Shown here in pieces: positions 35,901-44,398 of a DNA stretch of 64,000 nucleotides. The stretch's first letter is position 1, and every line of letters starts with the position of its first letter. A program made the position numbers and the translations under genes. Below the pieces are notes generated by a model. It saw only the letters and a list, made by a program, of their open reading frames with translations, made no database searches and had not been told where the DNA came from. Origin of the DNA: Magnolia sinica (lineage: Eukaryota; Streptophyta; Magnoliopsida; Magnoliales; Magnoliaceae); the NCBI RefSeq assembly GCF_029962835.1, contig NC_080574.1, positions 38,817,501-38,881,500 of the forward strand, written 5' to 3'.

Positions 35901-38900
35901 GAGAAACCAAACAATGTCCTTGGCACATAAAAAGGAACATCAAAGTAAATGGATAATTTTAGGGCTTAGTTAACGAAGTAAAAAACAAGAAGGATGAAAG
36001 GAAACCATTTGAACTGACAAAGCAACAACATCTAGGAAGCACATGTACAAAAAGAAAAATATCAAATAATATATAATGGCAGTTTGGTTCACAAATAGTT
36101 AGATCCTCAGTCATACGTAAATTACAAAGAGATTAGAAGTTAAAAGGTGCAACCAGTAAAGGTGGGGGTGATAGAGACATGATTTTTGTGCTAATTTGGT
36201 GAGAGTGGGAGTGAGGATGAGAACGGAAGATAGAAACATCAGCTAATATGTTTGCTATTTGCATCATGGTTTTTAGACTCAGTGACTCGGATCGACTCGT
36301 CCTCTCAAGTCGCAACTTGCCCGAGTCCGGGGCACAACTCATATTATTGAACTAGATCAGGTAGTTCCGAATCCAAGTTGAGTTAGACAATTCGCATTAG
36401 ACTCGTCCAAGTCTTAAAATCATGATTCGAATAGCTAAAAGGCCATTTAGATGTACTTCAAATCACCATTGGATCAGGCACCTATGGTGATTCAAATGTC
36501 GATCCAAATATGCAGGCATTTAAGGAGGTCACCTTTTCCCCCACAACCTCAACTGGATAAACTTCAATTGGATCATGAAGTTATCCTGATGGAGGAAAAG
36601 GTGGGAGGGCATCAAATCCACATAAAAACGCAAACAAACCTAAAAATGAATTTCAGATCAGCAAGAGAAGTAATAGAAATAAAATGAAAGAAAAAGGCTT
36701 TAGAGGTGTATTGTATCCAAGATGAAGGCTACACCTCTGCATTGCACAATGTGCAGAACAAAGCATCTCCATCACTGCCTTGTTGATGGCTAGTATCTTC
36801 ATCACCACAGCAATCACCTCTAACCAGACAACAACAAAAGAAGCTCCCGACACTTGAACAGAAAGATGAACTATGCTCAGCGGATTCATCTACTGCATTC
36901 AACTCTACCTTGCTTGGTTCCCCAAGAGAAGCCGCATCCCCTAATTTCACAACACAAAACCTTTTTTCAACATGTCTAAATAAGCAAAAATCAAAACTAA
37001 TTTTATATAAATGTTGTTAAAAACAGATCACCAGGCAAATCAGCGGCGTCACGTGATCTATAGACATGATCAATTAATATTCCAGGATCAGCAGGATCGA
37101 TAGCTGTGCATCTGGCATAGAGAAAAAACACAGCAAGTGCCTGAAATATGAATTGAATAATTAGAAATTCGTGGAGCAAGTAAAGATATGTCCAGAAATG
37201 ATATTGCGAGAAATGGGTACTAACCGCAGGAGTATACACAGCTATCGCCACATATTCGTATAAATTCTTTCCGAGAAATGGAGCAAAAAAGGCATAGAAT
37301 GCAACTACTAGCAAGAAAAATACCGTTATAGCTACAACCTGTCCACCAACAAAAGAGAAAATGAGGATAAGAAGCTTCACGATGATATTGAGCCATGATA
37401 ACGATAAACTAAAATAAACACCGACTTGGCTCATGATCCACACAAGATTAGTCGATGCAGCCAAAAAGACTCACTGCCTACTCAGGCAATTCCCGACTGA
37501 CTAACCCTAGTTAGTGAAATTTCTTTTTTTTCTATTTCATTTCATTAAAAAAATTCCAACTTGTTGAGCTGATTAAGGATATGTACAAGGGTAGACTCAC
37601 AAGAGTTTCAATACAGAGATCATGGGTTCGATTACCCATTGTGGTGTGTGTGGGTGCAAGTGTGTGTAAAAAATAAATAATAATAATAATAAAAGGATAT
37701 GTACAAAGGTGTGGTAACAAACATGAGGACCACCGGTGCAGAGACATGAGTTTCCAAATAGTGTAGCCTTACAATAGGGGTCAGCATTGAGTACGTATCT
37801 TTTTTGCATTACTTATGGACAAGCTAACGAGGCATCTACAAGAAGAGATCCCATGGTATATATTTTTTTTGCAAATGACATGATTTTGATTAATGAGAAG
37901 CAGGAAGGGGTAAACGCAAAGCCAGAACTATGGAAGATGCTCTAGAATCTAAAGGTTGTAATATTAGTTGGACTAAAGTGCAGTACATAGAATACAATTT
38001 AACTAGTAATACGAGTGGAAACAAGGAATTAGTTAAGATTGATGAGTGGCAAGATGAAGAAGGATAGAATTAGAAATGAATGCATTCGAGGGAATTTAGG
38101 AGTAGACTGATAGGTAAAAAGATGAGGGAAAGTAGACTTACAAGGTTTGGCCTTGTCAGCAGAGATGAAGAACTGCACCAGTTAGGAGTAGTAAGTTGGT
38201 TCCAAGTTGAAGGCTCTTAATGGGCAAGGAGAAGGCCCAAAAGGACATGGTGAAGGTAGTAACAAAAAAATTTGATAACTTATGGTTTAGCTCGGGACAT
38301 GGGAATGGTGGAACAAAATTCATGCAGCTAACCCCAGGTAGTTGGGATGAAGCTTAGATGATGATGATGATAAGTTTATCCAAAATGATTTTAAATCAAA
38401 CAATAGACGAGTTAAAGTTCAACAAAGATATTATGTTTCAAAAGCCTTGTACACCCATCTATGATTTTGGCGAGGGAATGCTATAAGCTAATCAAATCCA
38501 ATGAGAATTTTACTGGTAAAATACAAGCAACTTTACAATAGTCTTGGTAAAAAATATATATGCATGCAAAATAATAAATAAATAAATAGAGTAGATGTGA
38601 AAATATTGCTTGGAGCAAGTAAAATTATATCACTCGAAAACCATGTTGACAGGCCATGTTTGGTAGATGCCTAAAAATGAGTTTACATTTTAGTTAAGAG
38701 TAATTATGTATTTCAGAAATTGATCTCTAATGCATAACAAGTTCATGTTCATGTCAGCAGTAATTATGTATTAGAGAACAATATCTCTAATACATAATTA
38801 TTATTAATTCAAATGAGATGAACTCATTTTTTAGGCTTCTATCAAATAGGGCCTAAAATTATAAGGATTAAAAAAAAAAGGCGCGATATCCATCAAATTG

Positions 38901-39793
38901 AAAGGTCTATAACAAAACCAGAAATGCAAGATTCGTCTGGATTGGAAACACTTGTGCGTACTTGCATAGCGATCTAAAACAACCAAAATCGTTGTGTCCA
39001 CAACCCAAAAGCCCATAACAAAATCCACAATGCACAATCTAGTTAGAAGATTTAATAAGAAAAAAGAACAAACTGTGCATAATGCTGCTTATCATGTGCT
39101 CCCACGAAAATAATACACATGGCATGATGATCTTACAGTCTAGATGGTTCCAAGACCACACAACACAAGTAATCCTATCCACCTGATTCACAGTTTTCCA
39201 TTCCATGTTCCCAATCTCCTTCTTTACCATCTATCTTCTGGAGTCAAAAGTTGGCAATCAAGAGCATCCAATCACTGGAGTTTCTGAACAGTGTCTAATC
39301 CAAAGTTGGGCCCAATATATGAGCGGTCCAGATCAATGAGAGTATTCAAACCGTGCTGCATCCAAAGTGGAGCCCACTAAACGAGCGCTCTAGATCATCT
39401 AACATCATCCCACATGCCACATTCTCTTGGAACATCACTGTGCATGATGCGCGGATTATATTCCACCACGACTAAAAAGTATTAAAAAATAAATAATAAA
39501 TAAATAAAAATAAATAAAACCCACAGTGCACAAATTAAGTAGATGATCAAACAGACAGTGAAGTGGCGACTTGAAATCCGAAACCACAAAGTCAGACAAT
39601 AAAAAAGAAAAGAAAGAAACCAATTGGAATTTCATACCACCCACAACCAAACATGGTCTGAAAAAATAATCTTACCCATAAGAACGCCTGAAACAAATAA
39701 CAAAAAGCAAGAAACTAATTAAAATTAAAATTAAAAATGAAAATGTACCTGAAATGTGTGAGCAGGGAGCTGCCATCCATGACGTCTCGCCAT
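8033..39793 (-). CDS. PAT21/22-like: DHHC-type protein S-acyltransferase (PAT21/PAT22-like), complete 10-exon gene, 648 aa
   Basis: This is a palmitoyltransferase, a membrane enzyme that transfers a fatty acyl group from acyl-CoA to cysteines of target proteins through a Cys acyl-enzyme. Coding exons, in minus-strand order: 39749-39793, 37225-37338, 37032-37140, 36735-36940, 32388-32456, 32226-32297, 31257-31385, 29841-29921, 29524-29721, 8033-8956. All introns are GT-AG and frame is kept to a TAG. The predicted protein has two N-terminal membrane segments (about 16-37 and 44-62), a DPG motif (71-73) and a cysteine-rich domain from C152. DHHC lies at 177-180 (catalytic C180), two more membrane segments at about 193-217 and 244-272, and TTYE (the TTxE motif) at 278-281. 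A long Ser/Asn-rich hydrophilic tail follows. The N-terminus [15 protein letters not shown] and the motif ISAWKLAKL fit the plant PAT21/PAT22 group from memory of the family. The cytosolic linker before the Cys-rich domain seems short. The gene is intact despite huge element-filled introns. Confidence 0.93.
9890..9967 (+). pseudogene. LINE remnant B, reverse transcriptase fragment left of the solo LTR
   Basis: After one frameshift this reads GDPLYPLLF then [15 protein letters not shown], the RT block around the GDPLSP motif. It is cut at TSD GAAGA and resumes in frame at 12616 ([11 protein letters not shown]). Confidence 0.8.
9968..12615 (+). mobile_element. Solo LTR, 2648 bp, TG...CA, TSD GAAGA
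   Basis: The element starts TGTAAGACCTG and ends GGGTCGTGACA. It is flanked by GAAGA at 9963-9967 and 12616-12620. No internal region is present, so it is a solo LTR. It carries a GAA-rich leader (10540-10566), a donor at 10615 (ccag/gtgagt) and an acceptor at 12243 (ttacag/gtgag). A block near the end, 'ttctacggaggctgtc', is shared with the LTR ending at 55220. The 'cctaaaccc(c)gat' block near 11690 is shared with about 54300. It is probably a long-LTR gypsy (Del/Tekay-like), assigned by size and termini. It is antisense to the host gene. Confidence 0.9.
10665..10950 (+). repeat. Tandem repeat with telomere-like TTTAGGG words inside the solo LTR
   Basis: Three diverged units of roughly 85-105 bp alternate 'gaaatttctgttttaa', 'taattgctggatt' and 'gttttagggttagg' blocks. 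It lies just after the intron-like donor at 10615. Confidence 0.75.
12616..13280 (+). pseudogene. LINE remnant B, RT continuation right of the solo LTR
   Basis: It continues the frame left at 9967: [20 protein letters not shown], then the RT active site decayed to ANDT (normally ADDT). [12 protein letters not shown] block follows near 12894, then [13 protein letters not shown], the post-RT region. Stops and frameshifts throughout; no poly(A) tail identified. Confidence 0.82.
13758..14231. mobile_element. Possible hAT-like MITE
   Basis: The ends 'gagtggcagtgg' and 'ccattgccacctc' form a short imperfect inverted repeat around a sequence rich in 'gggtcgggtt/aacccgaccc' words. No matching TSD was seen, so the call is weak. 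Confidence 0.35.
14634..17530 (+). repeat. 5' LTR of the copia element, interrupted by a solo LTR
   Basis: It starts TGTAAGTGTTATATTGG and ends GGCCTTTATA (CA mutated to TA). Removing the 1227-bp insert and one TSD leaves 1665 bp, close to the 1682 bp of the 3' LTR. A TATA box (tataaat) lies at 16552. U3 carries many 'cgaccagtcgag'-like words. Confidence 0.92.
14690..15916 (-). mobile_element. Solo LTR, 1227 bp, TSD GCCAA, inserted in the copia 5' LTR
   Basis: The ends TGATGCAGGACAT and ATGTCCCCATCA form an imperfect inverted repeat with TG/CA tips. GCCAA at 14685-14689 and 15917-15921 is the TSD. The uninterrupted sequence exists in the 3' LTR at about 26300. On the minus strand a TATAAATAGG box (about 15550) and AATAAAAA suit a transcription start and poly(A) signal, so it reads leftward. 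Confidence 0.92.
17533..17545 (+). other. Primer-binding site of the copia element
   Basis: TGGTATCAACGCC lies two bases after the 5' LTR and matches the usual initiator-Met tRNA primer site TGGTATCAGAGC in its first eight bases. Confidence 0.85.
17602..19415 (+). pseudogene. copia gag (decayed)
   Basis: The ATG at 17602 opens with [17 protein letters not shown], the typical copia gag N-terminus. In-frame stops at 17719, 18175 and 18445 and a frameshift near 18950-18990 break it. An intact CCHC zinc knuckle ([14 protein letters not shown]) is encoded at 18469-18510. An acidic serine-rich stretch and a coiled-coil-like Lys/Glu/Leu-rich segment (18700-18960) follow. The region is usually the RNA-binding structural protein of the particle. 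Confidence 0.9.
19416..20500 (+). pseudogene. copia protease and integrase region (decayed)
   Basis: The protease active site is read as [10 protein letters not shown] just after a TAG at 19413 that replaces the usual Trp codon. The GAG-pre-integrase zinc motif follows ([14 protein letters not shown] ... CGECQIRK), then the integrase core with HMDLIGP and VDDFTRYTW. The frame breaks near 20200-20257. Later integrase text ([11 protein letters not shown]) is in another frame and ends in a stop near 20400. Confidence 0.9.
20505..21523 (+). pseudogene. copia reverse transcriptase (decayed, 3' part deleted)
   Basis: It begins with the end of the integrase/RT linker ([20 protein letters not shown]). 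RT blocks follow: [39 protein letters not shown] and the catalytic YVDD at 21449-21460. Stops occur at 20816, 21071 and about 21244. After CSNLQQ the sequence jumps to [10 protein letters not shown], so roughly 110 codons were lost. The coding text continues across the TRIM insertion at 23588. Confidence 0.92.
21524..21607 (+). repeat. TRIM 5' LTR (84 bp)
   Basis: TGTTGAAGTGATAAAGTCCC ... GTTTGACA. It is followed directly by the primer-binding site. Confidence 0.95.
21593..21722 (+). repeat. 130-bp duplication, left copy
   Basis: This segment (last 15 bp of the TRIM LTR, the primer site and ~115 bp of internal sequence) recurs at 23282-23411 with one difference (ggaaggtcc/ggaagatcc). The two copies bracket the insert. 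Confidence 0.93.
21723..23281. repeat. 1559-bp insert inside the TRIM with six ~165-bp tandem repeats
   Basis: It opens with repetitive 'cggtatcgg', 'ccgatacgg' and 'cccgtaacgg' words and ends 'cgtttcgggcccgt'. From about 22090 to 23090 six head-to-tail units of 156-167 bp contain 'atgcgtaaatag', 'atggcaccccaaat', 'acatgttctactatgat' and 'catcattaaaacagca' blocks. The unit spacing, measured at 'gcgtaaatag', is 156, 167, 164, 166 and 166 bp. Open frames across the units on either strand are by-products of the repeat. Confidence 0.9.
23282..23411 (+). repeat. 130-bp duplication, right copy
   Basis: Near-identical to 21593-21722. It then continues into the unique remainder of the TRIM internal region (23412-23503). 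Confidence 0.93.
23504..23587 (+). repeat. TRIM 3' LTR (84 bp)
   Basis: Identical to the 5' LTR except atac[a/t]ttgata. It is followed by TSD GTATC. Confidence 0.95.
23588..24250 (+). pseudogene. copia RT end and RNase H (decayed)
   Basis: Directly after the TRIM the text reads [20 protein letters not shown], the end of copia RT. RNase H follows with [40 protein letters not shown] and [10 protein letters not shown]. Stops near 23757 and 23791 and a frameshift near 23985 inactivate it. Confidence 0.92.
24649..25774 (+). pseudogene. Extra 3' ORF of the copia element, function unknown
   Basis: Between RNase H and the 3' LTR there is ~1.1 kb of former coding sequence. ATG at 24649 is followed by TGA at codon 4, then a readable frame to 24898, another to 25138, and a shifted frame to 25774. 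Recognisable text includes [17 protein letters not shown] and [20 protein letters not shown], resembling the plant 'transposon protein' domain often placed behind copia or gypsy pol. The C-terminal part is acidic with a possible coiled coil ([19 protein letters not shown]) and ends in a Ser/Pro tail. No signal peptide or clear membrane helix is seen, so I do not call it an envelope gene. Confidence 0.65.
26243..26254 (+). other. Polypurine tract of the copia element
   Basis: AAAGGGGGAGAT lies immediately before the TG of the 3' LTR, the second-strand priming site. Confidence 0.85.
26255..27936 (+). repeat. 3' LTR of the copia element (1682 bp)
   Basis: TGTAAGTGCTATATTGG ... GGCCTTTACA. It has a TATA box at 26961. 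It matches the 5' LTR but has about 80 bp (near 26783-26862, rich in 'ctcgaccagtcgag' words) absent from the left copy, and lacks about 40 bp present near 16140. Many point differences suggest an old insertion. Confidence 0.93.
28198..28964. mobile_element. hAT-like non-autonomous element, 767 bp, TSD CCTAAAAT
   Basis: The 5' end CAATGTTTTAAATATTG and the reverse complement of the 3' end (CAGTGTTCGAAATATCG) form terminal inverted repeats. The 8-bp duplication CCTAAAAT is exact at 28190-28197 and 28965-28972. Both ends are rich in 'gatac/gatatatc' words. No transposase was seen. Confidence 0.88.
29524..29721 (-). CDS. PAT21/22-like: S-acyltransferase exon 9 (TTxE motif)
   Basis: Sixty-six codons. 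It opens with [12 protein letters not shown], the TTxE element found after the last membrane segment of DHHC enzymes. A Ser/Pro-rich stretch and [16 protein letters not shown] follow. The acceptor is TTGTAG/GGG and the donor CATCAG/GTATAC. Confidence 0.93.
29841..29921 (-). CDS. PAT21/22-like: S-acyltransferase exon 8 (membrane segment 4)
   Basis: Twenty-seven codons, acceptor TTTCAG/GCC, donor AAG/GTGTGT. It encodes a hydrophobic helix containing [15 protein letters not shown], which leads straight into the TTxE motif of exon 9. Confidence 0.93.
30400..30660 (-). repeat. Repeat shared with the right end of the window
   Basis: Blocks such as 'gcccggtgtgaaaatgcccc' occur here inverted relative to 63640-64000. 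The repeat lies in intron 7. No coding potential is seen. Confidence 0.6.
30775..31166. mobile_element. MITE in intron 7
   Basis: The ends CTTTGCTA and TAGCAAAG continue into long inverted blocks (acatgccacatgtgccagca against tgctggcacatttgtggcat). A clean TSD was not found. A diverged relative lies at 9440-9830, sharing the central 'cccacctgact.gtgga' block. Confidence 0.7.
31257..31385 (-). CDS. PAT21/22-like: S-acyltransferase exon 7
   Basis: Forty-three codons, acceptor GTGTCAG, donor GTG/GTATGT. It encodes the rest of membrane segment 3, a lumenal loop with charged residues ([16 protein letters not shown]) and RAPFATVV, the start of segment 4. Confidence 0.93.
31872..32106. mobile_element. 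Small hAT-like MITE in intron 6
   Basis: 'acccatttggacacaccc' and the reverse complement of 'gcaagtgtccaaacgggc' are imperfect inverted ends. No secure TSD was found. Confidence 0.5.
32226..32297 (-). CDS. PAT21/22-like: S-acyltransferase exon 6
   Basis: Twenty-four codons, [11 protein letters not shown] followed by the first part of membrane segment 3. The exon completes the Cys-rich domain with a conserved Cys. The 90-bp intron between DHHCR and WLNNCVG ends GTGCAG; the donor is TGG/GTGAGT. Confidence 0.95.
32388..32456 (-). CDS. PAT21/22-like: S-acyltransferase exon 5 (DHHC catalytic motif)
   Basis: Twenty-three codons holding [17 protein letters not shown]. All zinc-ligand Cys/His positions and the DHHC catalytic tetrad are intact. 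The acceptor is CTCTAG/GTGCGT and the donor CGT/GTAAGT. It is separated from exon 4 by a 4.3-kb intron that holds a solo LTR. Confidence 0.95.
33202..35593 (+). mobile_element. Solo LTR, 2392 bp, TSD CCCAC, in intron 4
   Basis: It begins TGTTGAGGGTCAAAT and ends GAGAGTGAACA, with CCCAC at 33197-33201 and 35594-35598. A TATA box (tataaaa) lies at 34751 and a pyrimidine-rich leader follows. The U5 text 'cccttgggattcgacctcgg' is typical of the end of gypsy LTRs. U3 contains three diverged ~350-bp units with 'gtgggcccca' and 'accgtccat' words (about 33720-34600). It is antisense to the host gene. Confidence 0.9.
36735..36940 (-). CDS. PAT21/22-like: S-acyltransferase exon 4 (linker and start of Cys-rich domain)
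   Basis: 206 nt after a 91-bp intron. The acceptor AAATTAG/GGGATG restores frame with exon 3. It encodes a polar linker, a cysteine cluster ([13 protein letters not shown]) and LFCTLCNAE, the opening of the DHHC Cys-rich domain. The donor is GAG/GTGTAG, phase 0. Confidence 0.88.
37032..37140 (-). CDS. PAT21/22-like: S-acyltransferase exon 3 (DPG motif)
   Basis: 109 nt. It follows an 84-bp intron ending TTTCAG and ends CCTG/GTGATC in phase 1. It encodes the end of membrane segment 2 and [10 protein letters not shown], the conserved DPG motif on the cytosolic side. Reading through the donor hits a stop within a few codons, which supports the splice. Confidence 0.88.
37225..37338 (-). CDS. PAT21/22-like: S-acyltransferase exon 2 (membrane segments 1-2)
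   Basis: Thirty-eight codons, bounded by an acceptor GGACAG and a donor GTTAGT, in phase 0. The exon encodes the first hydrophobic segment ([12 protein letters not shown]...), a loop with GKNLYEY, and the start of segment 2. The preceding intron (37339-39748) is 2.4 kb and holds a small MITE. Confidence 0.92.
38652..38853. mobile_element. Small MITE in intron 1
   Basis: 'ggccatgtttggtagatgcc' and the reverse complement of 'ggcttctatcaaatagggcc' are inverted ends of a ~200-bp element. The TSD is not clear. Confidence 0.6.
39749..39793 (-). CDS. PAT21/22-like: S-acyltransferase exon 1 (start codon)
   Basis: The exon encodes [15 protein letters not shown] (15 codons) and ends TTTCAG/GTACAT in phase 0. 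The ATG at 39793 is chosen because this N-terminus is typical of the family and the next exon continues directly into membrane segment 1. A TC-rich leader lies upstream. Confidence 0.92.
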
Positions 39794-40140
39794 TGCCGGA
39801 ACTCGCAGCTAAAACCCAACAGCATTTACAGTTGTAGAGAGGGAGAGAGAAAGAGACAGAGAGAGAGACAGAGAGAGAAATTTTATGGTGAGAATCAGAT
39901 GAGATATCTAACCCAAGATCTCAGAACTAGTAAAAACCCAAACTGAGAATTGGTAGCTCCAAATATTTTTTTTACTTTTTGGGCTGCTTTGATCTCTCGA
40001 CCTAAGATTCCAACCACCATTTGAAAACGACCCACGAACTTATATTTTCTCTGTTCCATTTGGATTTTGATATAATCAACCAAAAGCCGCGGAAGAACGA
40101 AAGAAACAAAGCAAGCTCGCTGTTTTTTGTTCTGTCTTTG
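39794..40140 (-). promoter_or_regulatory. PAT21/22-like: 5' UTR/promoter region of the S-acyltransferase gene
   Basis: On the minus strand the ATG is preceded by a TC-rich leader (complement of the GA-rich tract 39838-39880), common in plant 5' UTRs. No certain TATA box was identified. Confidence 0.5.
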
Positions 40141-41201
40141 CTGCGGGAATTTTAAAAATACACCCGTATGTTGGCCTAATTAGAAAAACCACCCAATTCA
40201 ATAAACCTTGGAAGTCAACCCCCTATCATTAGCCAAAGCGAGGGCAAATGAAAATCCACCGTAGAAGTGTAGCCGATTGACCAGGAATGGTCGAGATATC
40301 ACTCCACAAAAGACCAGCTTGAATTTAACCCACTTCCTTCCCCTTCTTTAATATGAGTAGCCCTCACTAACCTTTCATCTTCTTTGGGGGTAGCCTGAAA
40401 GAAAAGAGAGTGCAATGTTTTGTGGGTTTTACCATGTAAAATTCACTCCAAGTACAAAAGATGAGCCCAATTAAAAACTCACATAAGCTGTCCCATTGAA
40501 AATAATCCATTGCTACCAAAAACACTATGTTAATTCACATGGCATGGCTCACAAAAGGTTTTTATCAAGCTTATTTTTGTTCATCTCTACATTGTAATGA
40601 GCTTTGCTAAAATAGCAGTTTGGCGGAGGATACGCATGGGCAACCTATAAATATGTGGTTGCCGTACCTTTCCCATTGTTCCATGTCGTATAGCCCATCT
40701 AAGTTGTAGATGTAGTTATATAGCTGGTTTTTTTTATTTACCTTAAGACCTTTTTTTTTTGTTATTGATTAGCACATAAGTACGCACCCTACTATTAGCC
40801 ACATCCCACTTAGGAATCAATACTAAGACCTTGGTATTGAAATGAGTTTGTTTTTACTTAGTTGAGCTATGAATCAGTGTGTGCCTAAAGGCCTAACATG
40901 AGCATAAAACCTAATGATTTGAGCAAATTTTAAGTTGTCCATAAAATAGTTGTTATAAATAATTCTAATCTCTATTATCGGAAATCATGCAGAAGCATAT
41001 CCGATTTCAATCAAATAAAGCAAATCAAATGTAAAAAAAAACCACGGTACAGAGCAACAAATAATCCACTATTAAATGATATTATAATAAATGATACACT
41101 TACAATGATGAGAACCACATTTGAATCTTTCAAAACCCTAATTTTTTTTCTATAAAATCTTTAAAAATGTCTTAGAATTATCCTAATCTCAATTATACCC
41201 A

Positions 41202-41247
<46 letters not shown>

Positions 41248-43550
41248 TCATCACAATTAGAATAGAAAACAAATTGCACACTTACATAGTATTGTGCACG
41301 TTGATGCTCGATCAACACTGATCGAGCACCCTTTAGTCAATCGAGCGTACCAAAGTTCGAGCGATCAAACTAATTCAAAACTATCCGGAGAGTAAATAAT
41401 GATTTTTTTACATATATTATTGGCAATCAAACATGGTCCAAAATTGTTATTCTAGAGAGTTTCGATCGATGGATGTCCCATGATTTTACATAGATTGAAA
41501 TCATCGTTTCAACATCTCTCATCCTTTTTTTTATCATTTTTCTTCTTTAAAATTCTCCCATTTTCTTTATCACCTCCTCGCTTCACATGCATTGTACATG
41601 CCATACTTGCTCATCTAATATCAAATCAATCAGTAAATCTCACTTCCCTTTTCCCATATTATGGTGAGAAGGGATAGCGAGTCTATAGAAGAGAGAGTAC
41701 AAGCCCTTACCGGTCAATTTGGCTTAGATGCCACTTAAATGCTCCTTAGTCATAGTCAAGGTCTTTAAGACCCTACACCTCCCTTAGAAATCCTGGAGGA
41801 TTGATTTTACGCATGGCGTAAAACACTCATAGTTTGAGGACCCAAGGCAAAAGCTCATTGAGATCCACAACTGGGAACAATAGCGATGAGATGCTAACCA
41901 TAGATTTCGATCACGGGTCATCATCTTGTGCAAATAAAATCCATTGCATCCATTAAGTTTTATTGTTGATTTCAAGGCCTTAGGCAAAAAAGAAAAAAGA
42001 AAAAGAAAAAGAAAAAACTAGCAAGATACACAACTTGGGTAGGCCACGCCATAGGGAATAATGGGGATGGGATGTCAACCTTAAGTATGTGATGGGCCAT
42101 TATGGTGTGCATCTTTCATCCAACCCATTCATCAGGTGTGTTTCATTAGGATGATGTGAAAAAAATATAAAATCAACTTAACCTAAACATCACATGCGCC
42201 ACATTCACCATATGATCTTAGAGATTTTAAGAGCAACTTTACATTGTTCAGACCAACATGGCCCATAAGAAGCTTTATTATGCTAATTTTTTCACATGTA
42301 CTATTCAAATGACAGTTCTCATCTTATGAAATGAGTGAGCTACACATAAAACATGGTATGCCCCACATACAACATGGTGTTTTAGGTGACCACTTAAAAC
42401 TGGTAGACTATGTAGAATGTCCATGTCTCCCTTCACATGATGCATCCTCTCTCTCCCTCTCACCACTGTCAGACTGTCCAGATTATTGCACAACATTCTC
42501 TAATGCACTCCCCATGTACAACTAAAATATCTAATATGTTAAGAGGATATTTTTATCATCTCAACAAAAGGAGGGGTGTGATTTTCATTGTTTCACATGT
42601 TAGGAATGGTTTCCTTATTTTCAAAGTATTTGGTGATGTAGGTGAAACCAGAATGAGGTGGTGAAATAATGTGAAACCCAGAGACATTGGGTGTTGTCTT
42701 CTAAAGTTTTTTGAATTGGTTAGTTTTATCTAATTATCCAAAAATATGGTGCCACTTTACAAATAAAAACCCTTCTGCTGCTACGGAACCGTGGGGTGCT
42801 GATGCATAGTCGCGAAGATGGTGTTCTAAACTTCTGATGCATCAAAATGTAAAATGGGACCCATGTTCCCATAATCCAGACCGTTCATATGATAGGTCCA
42901 AAAAATAACGAAGATAAACTATCTTGTAAAGCTTTGATCAGTAGCCTAGAAATTGATAGTTAGAGATCAATATAGCTACGTTCCAGAAAAAGAGGAAAAA
43001 AAAGGAATGTCTATGATGTTTCAGTCTGGAAAATTTTTAAGTGGCAAACGATTCAAAGTGGTCAACAAACGATCAACGGTCTAGATCACCAAAAAAGGGT
43101 CCTGCTTGTAGGGAATGGGTGCATCGGGACAGTGTCAGTCCATGTTATGACGAGGAACATATCGTCTTCATGCATCACGGCGTGAAGGCGTCCATTCTGA
43201 AGGGGCGCACGATCGGTGACCGTTGATGTGATAGACCCGAGCATGGAATGACTCTGCCACAAACATTTCTAGATTGGATGATTCTACCCGTCCAATCTAT
43301 GACCATTGTTTCGAAACGCTGCTTTGTTTTTCCGTAAACCTTAATTTGCAAGGCAACGGTGCAAGGGTTAGAATCGTTAGAGATTTTTAGCCATCACCTA
43401 TTAATCATGGGATACTTCAAATCAACGGTGTGGATCATTGAATCATGGTCCCCACGCCAAAAAAAAATGGTCCGTCGGGATCCTGTAATTGCTCTATTTC
43501 AAGACTGGGATAGCGCCAGCGAGCTCCGCCGAAAGAAAACATTTTTTTAA
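40141..43550. other. Intergenic, no gene seen
   Basis: A/T-rich sequence without coding signals. It contains a CA microsatellite and scattered 'gatcgagc' palindromic words near 41300-41370. A single hAT-like end (ggcaatcaaacatggtcc) lies near 41420. Confidence 0.6.
41204..41243. repeat. (CA)n microsatellite, about 20 units
   Basis: Uninterrupted dinucleotide run seen directly in the sequence. Confidence 0.97.
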
Positions 43551-43890
43551 TGCTCTGGCGGAGTGTGATGGTTTATACACTTCCACTTGGAAATTGTACA
43601 CATGCAAACACTTAAATTAAACTGCCCAGATTCTGTCCTATCTTACATAGGACGTATCTTAAATTTCACACTGAAATTGTGTCGTAACTTGCAGATTTGC
43701 AGACACCTAATAGACGGCTTAAAAGGAAACATAATCTATTGTCCGATTTAATAAATCAGAGGCTAGGATCGTCCAATCAACCTGGTGTTGGGTCATGACC
43801 AATCTACTATGGCTCCCTAAATTTGGACGTTTAATCTGAGTCACACGTATGCCACGTATATAAATTTCGAGCACGTGTATGATCCGCTAC
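43551..43890. mobile_element. Fragment of the TACTCTGGCAGA MITE family, copy 1
   Basis: 'ctctggcggagtgtgatgg' matches the left end of the element at 47717. Internal similarity continues ('aaattgtacacatgc', 'tttaatctgagt...gccac'). The right end is lost. Confidence 0.6.
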
Positions 43891-44398
43891 GCACTGCAGA
43901 CGTTAAGGGGCATCGGTACGGTGATCCCAACCATTCATCTGGTGGACCCACAGGGTTGGATCATAGCCAATAAAATTAGCTGATGAAAATTTGCTTGAAT
44001 TAGATCCAACCGTCTGGTCTGTGGGCATCATGGGGTCGTGATGTACTAGGATATTTGTAGTGTCCCGATGTACTATTTTATACCCAAGTGGGCCTCGCAT
44101 GTACGGCCTAGTTGCACTCACAAATATACTTGCAATCACATCCGTTCAATGGTAAAGTGTCCTGCAATTAGATGGCTGGGAATGTCAGATTAATATCGTT
44201 TCCGGAATATAACCCAACAAGACCGGTTCTCAGCAGATAAACGGTCCAGATGATCGTGTTGATGTGCCACGGGCGTATCATTTGTGGGACCTACTAGAAG
44301 CAGCATAATGCGCGATGGCCCACACGGCAAAGATGCGTTACGAACTGTTTCTCTGGACCGCTGAGCGCAACCGTCCATGGACTCTGCTAGGTAGCTAT

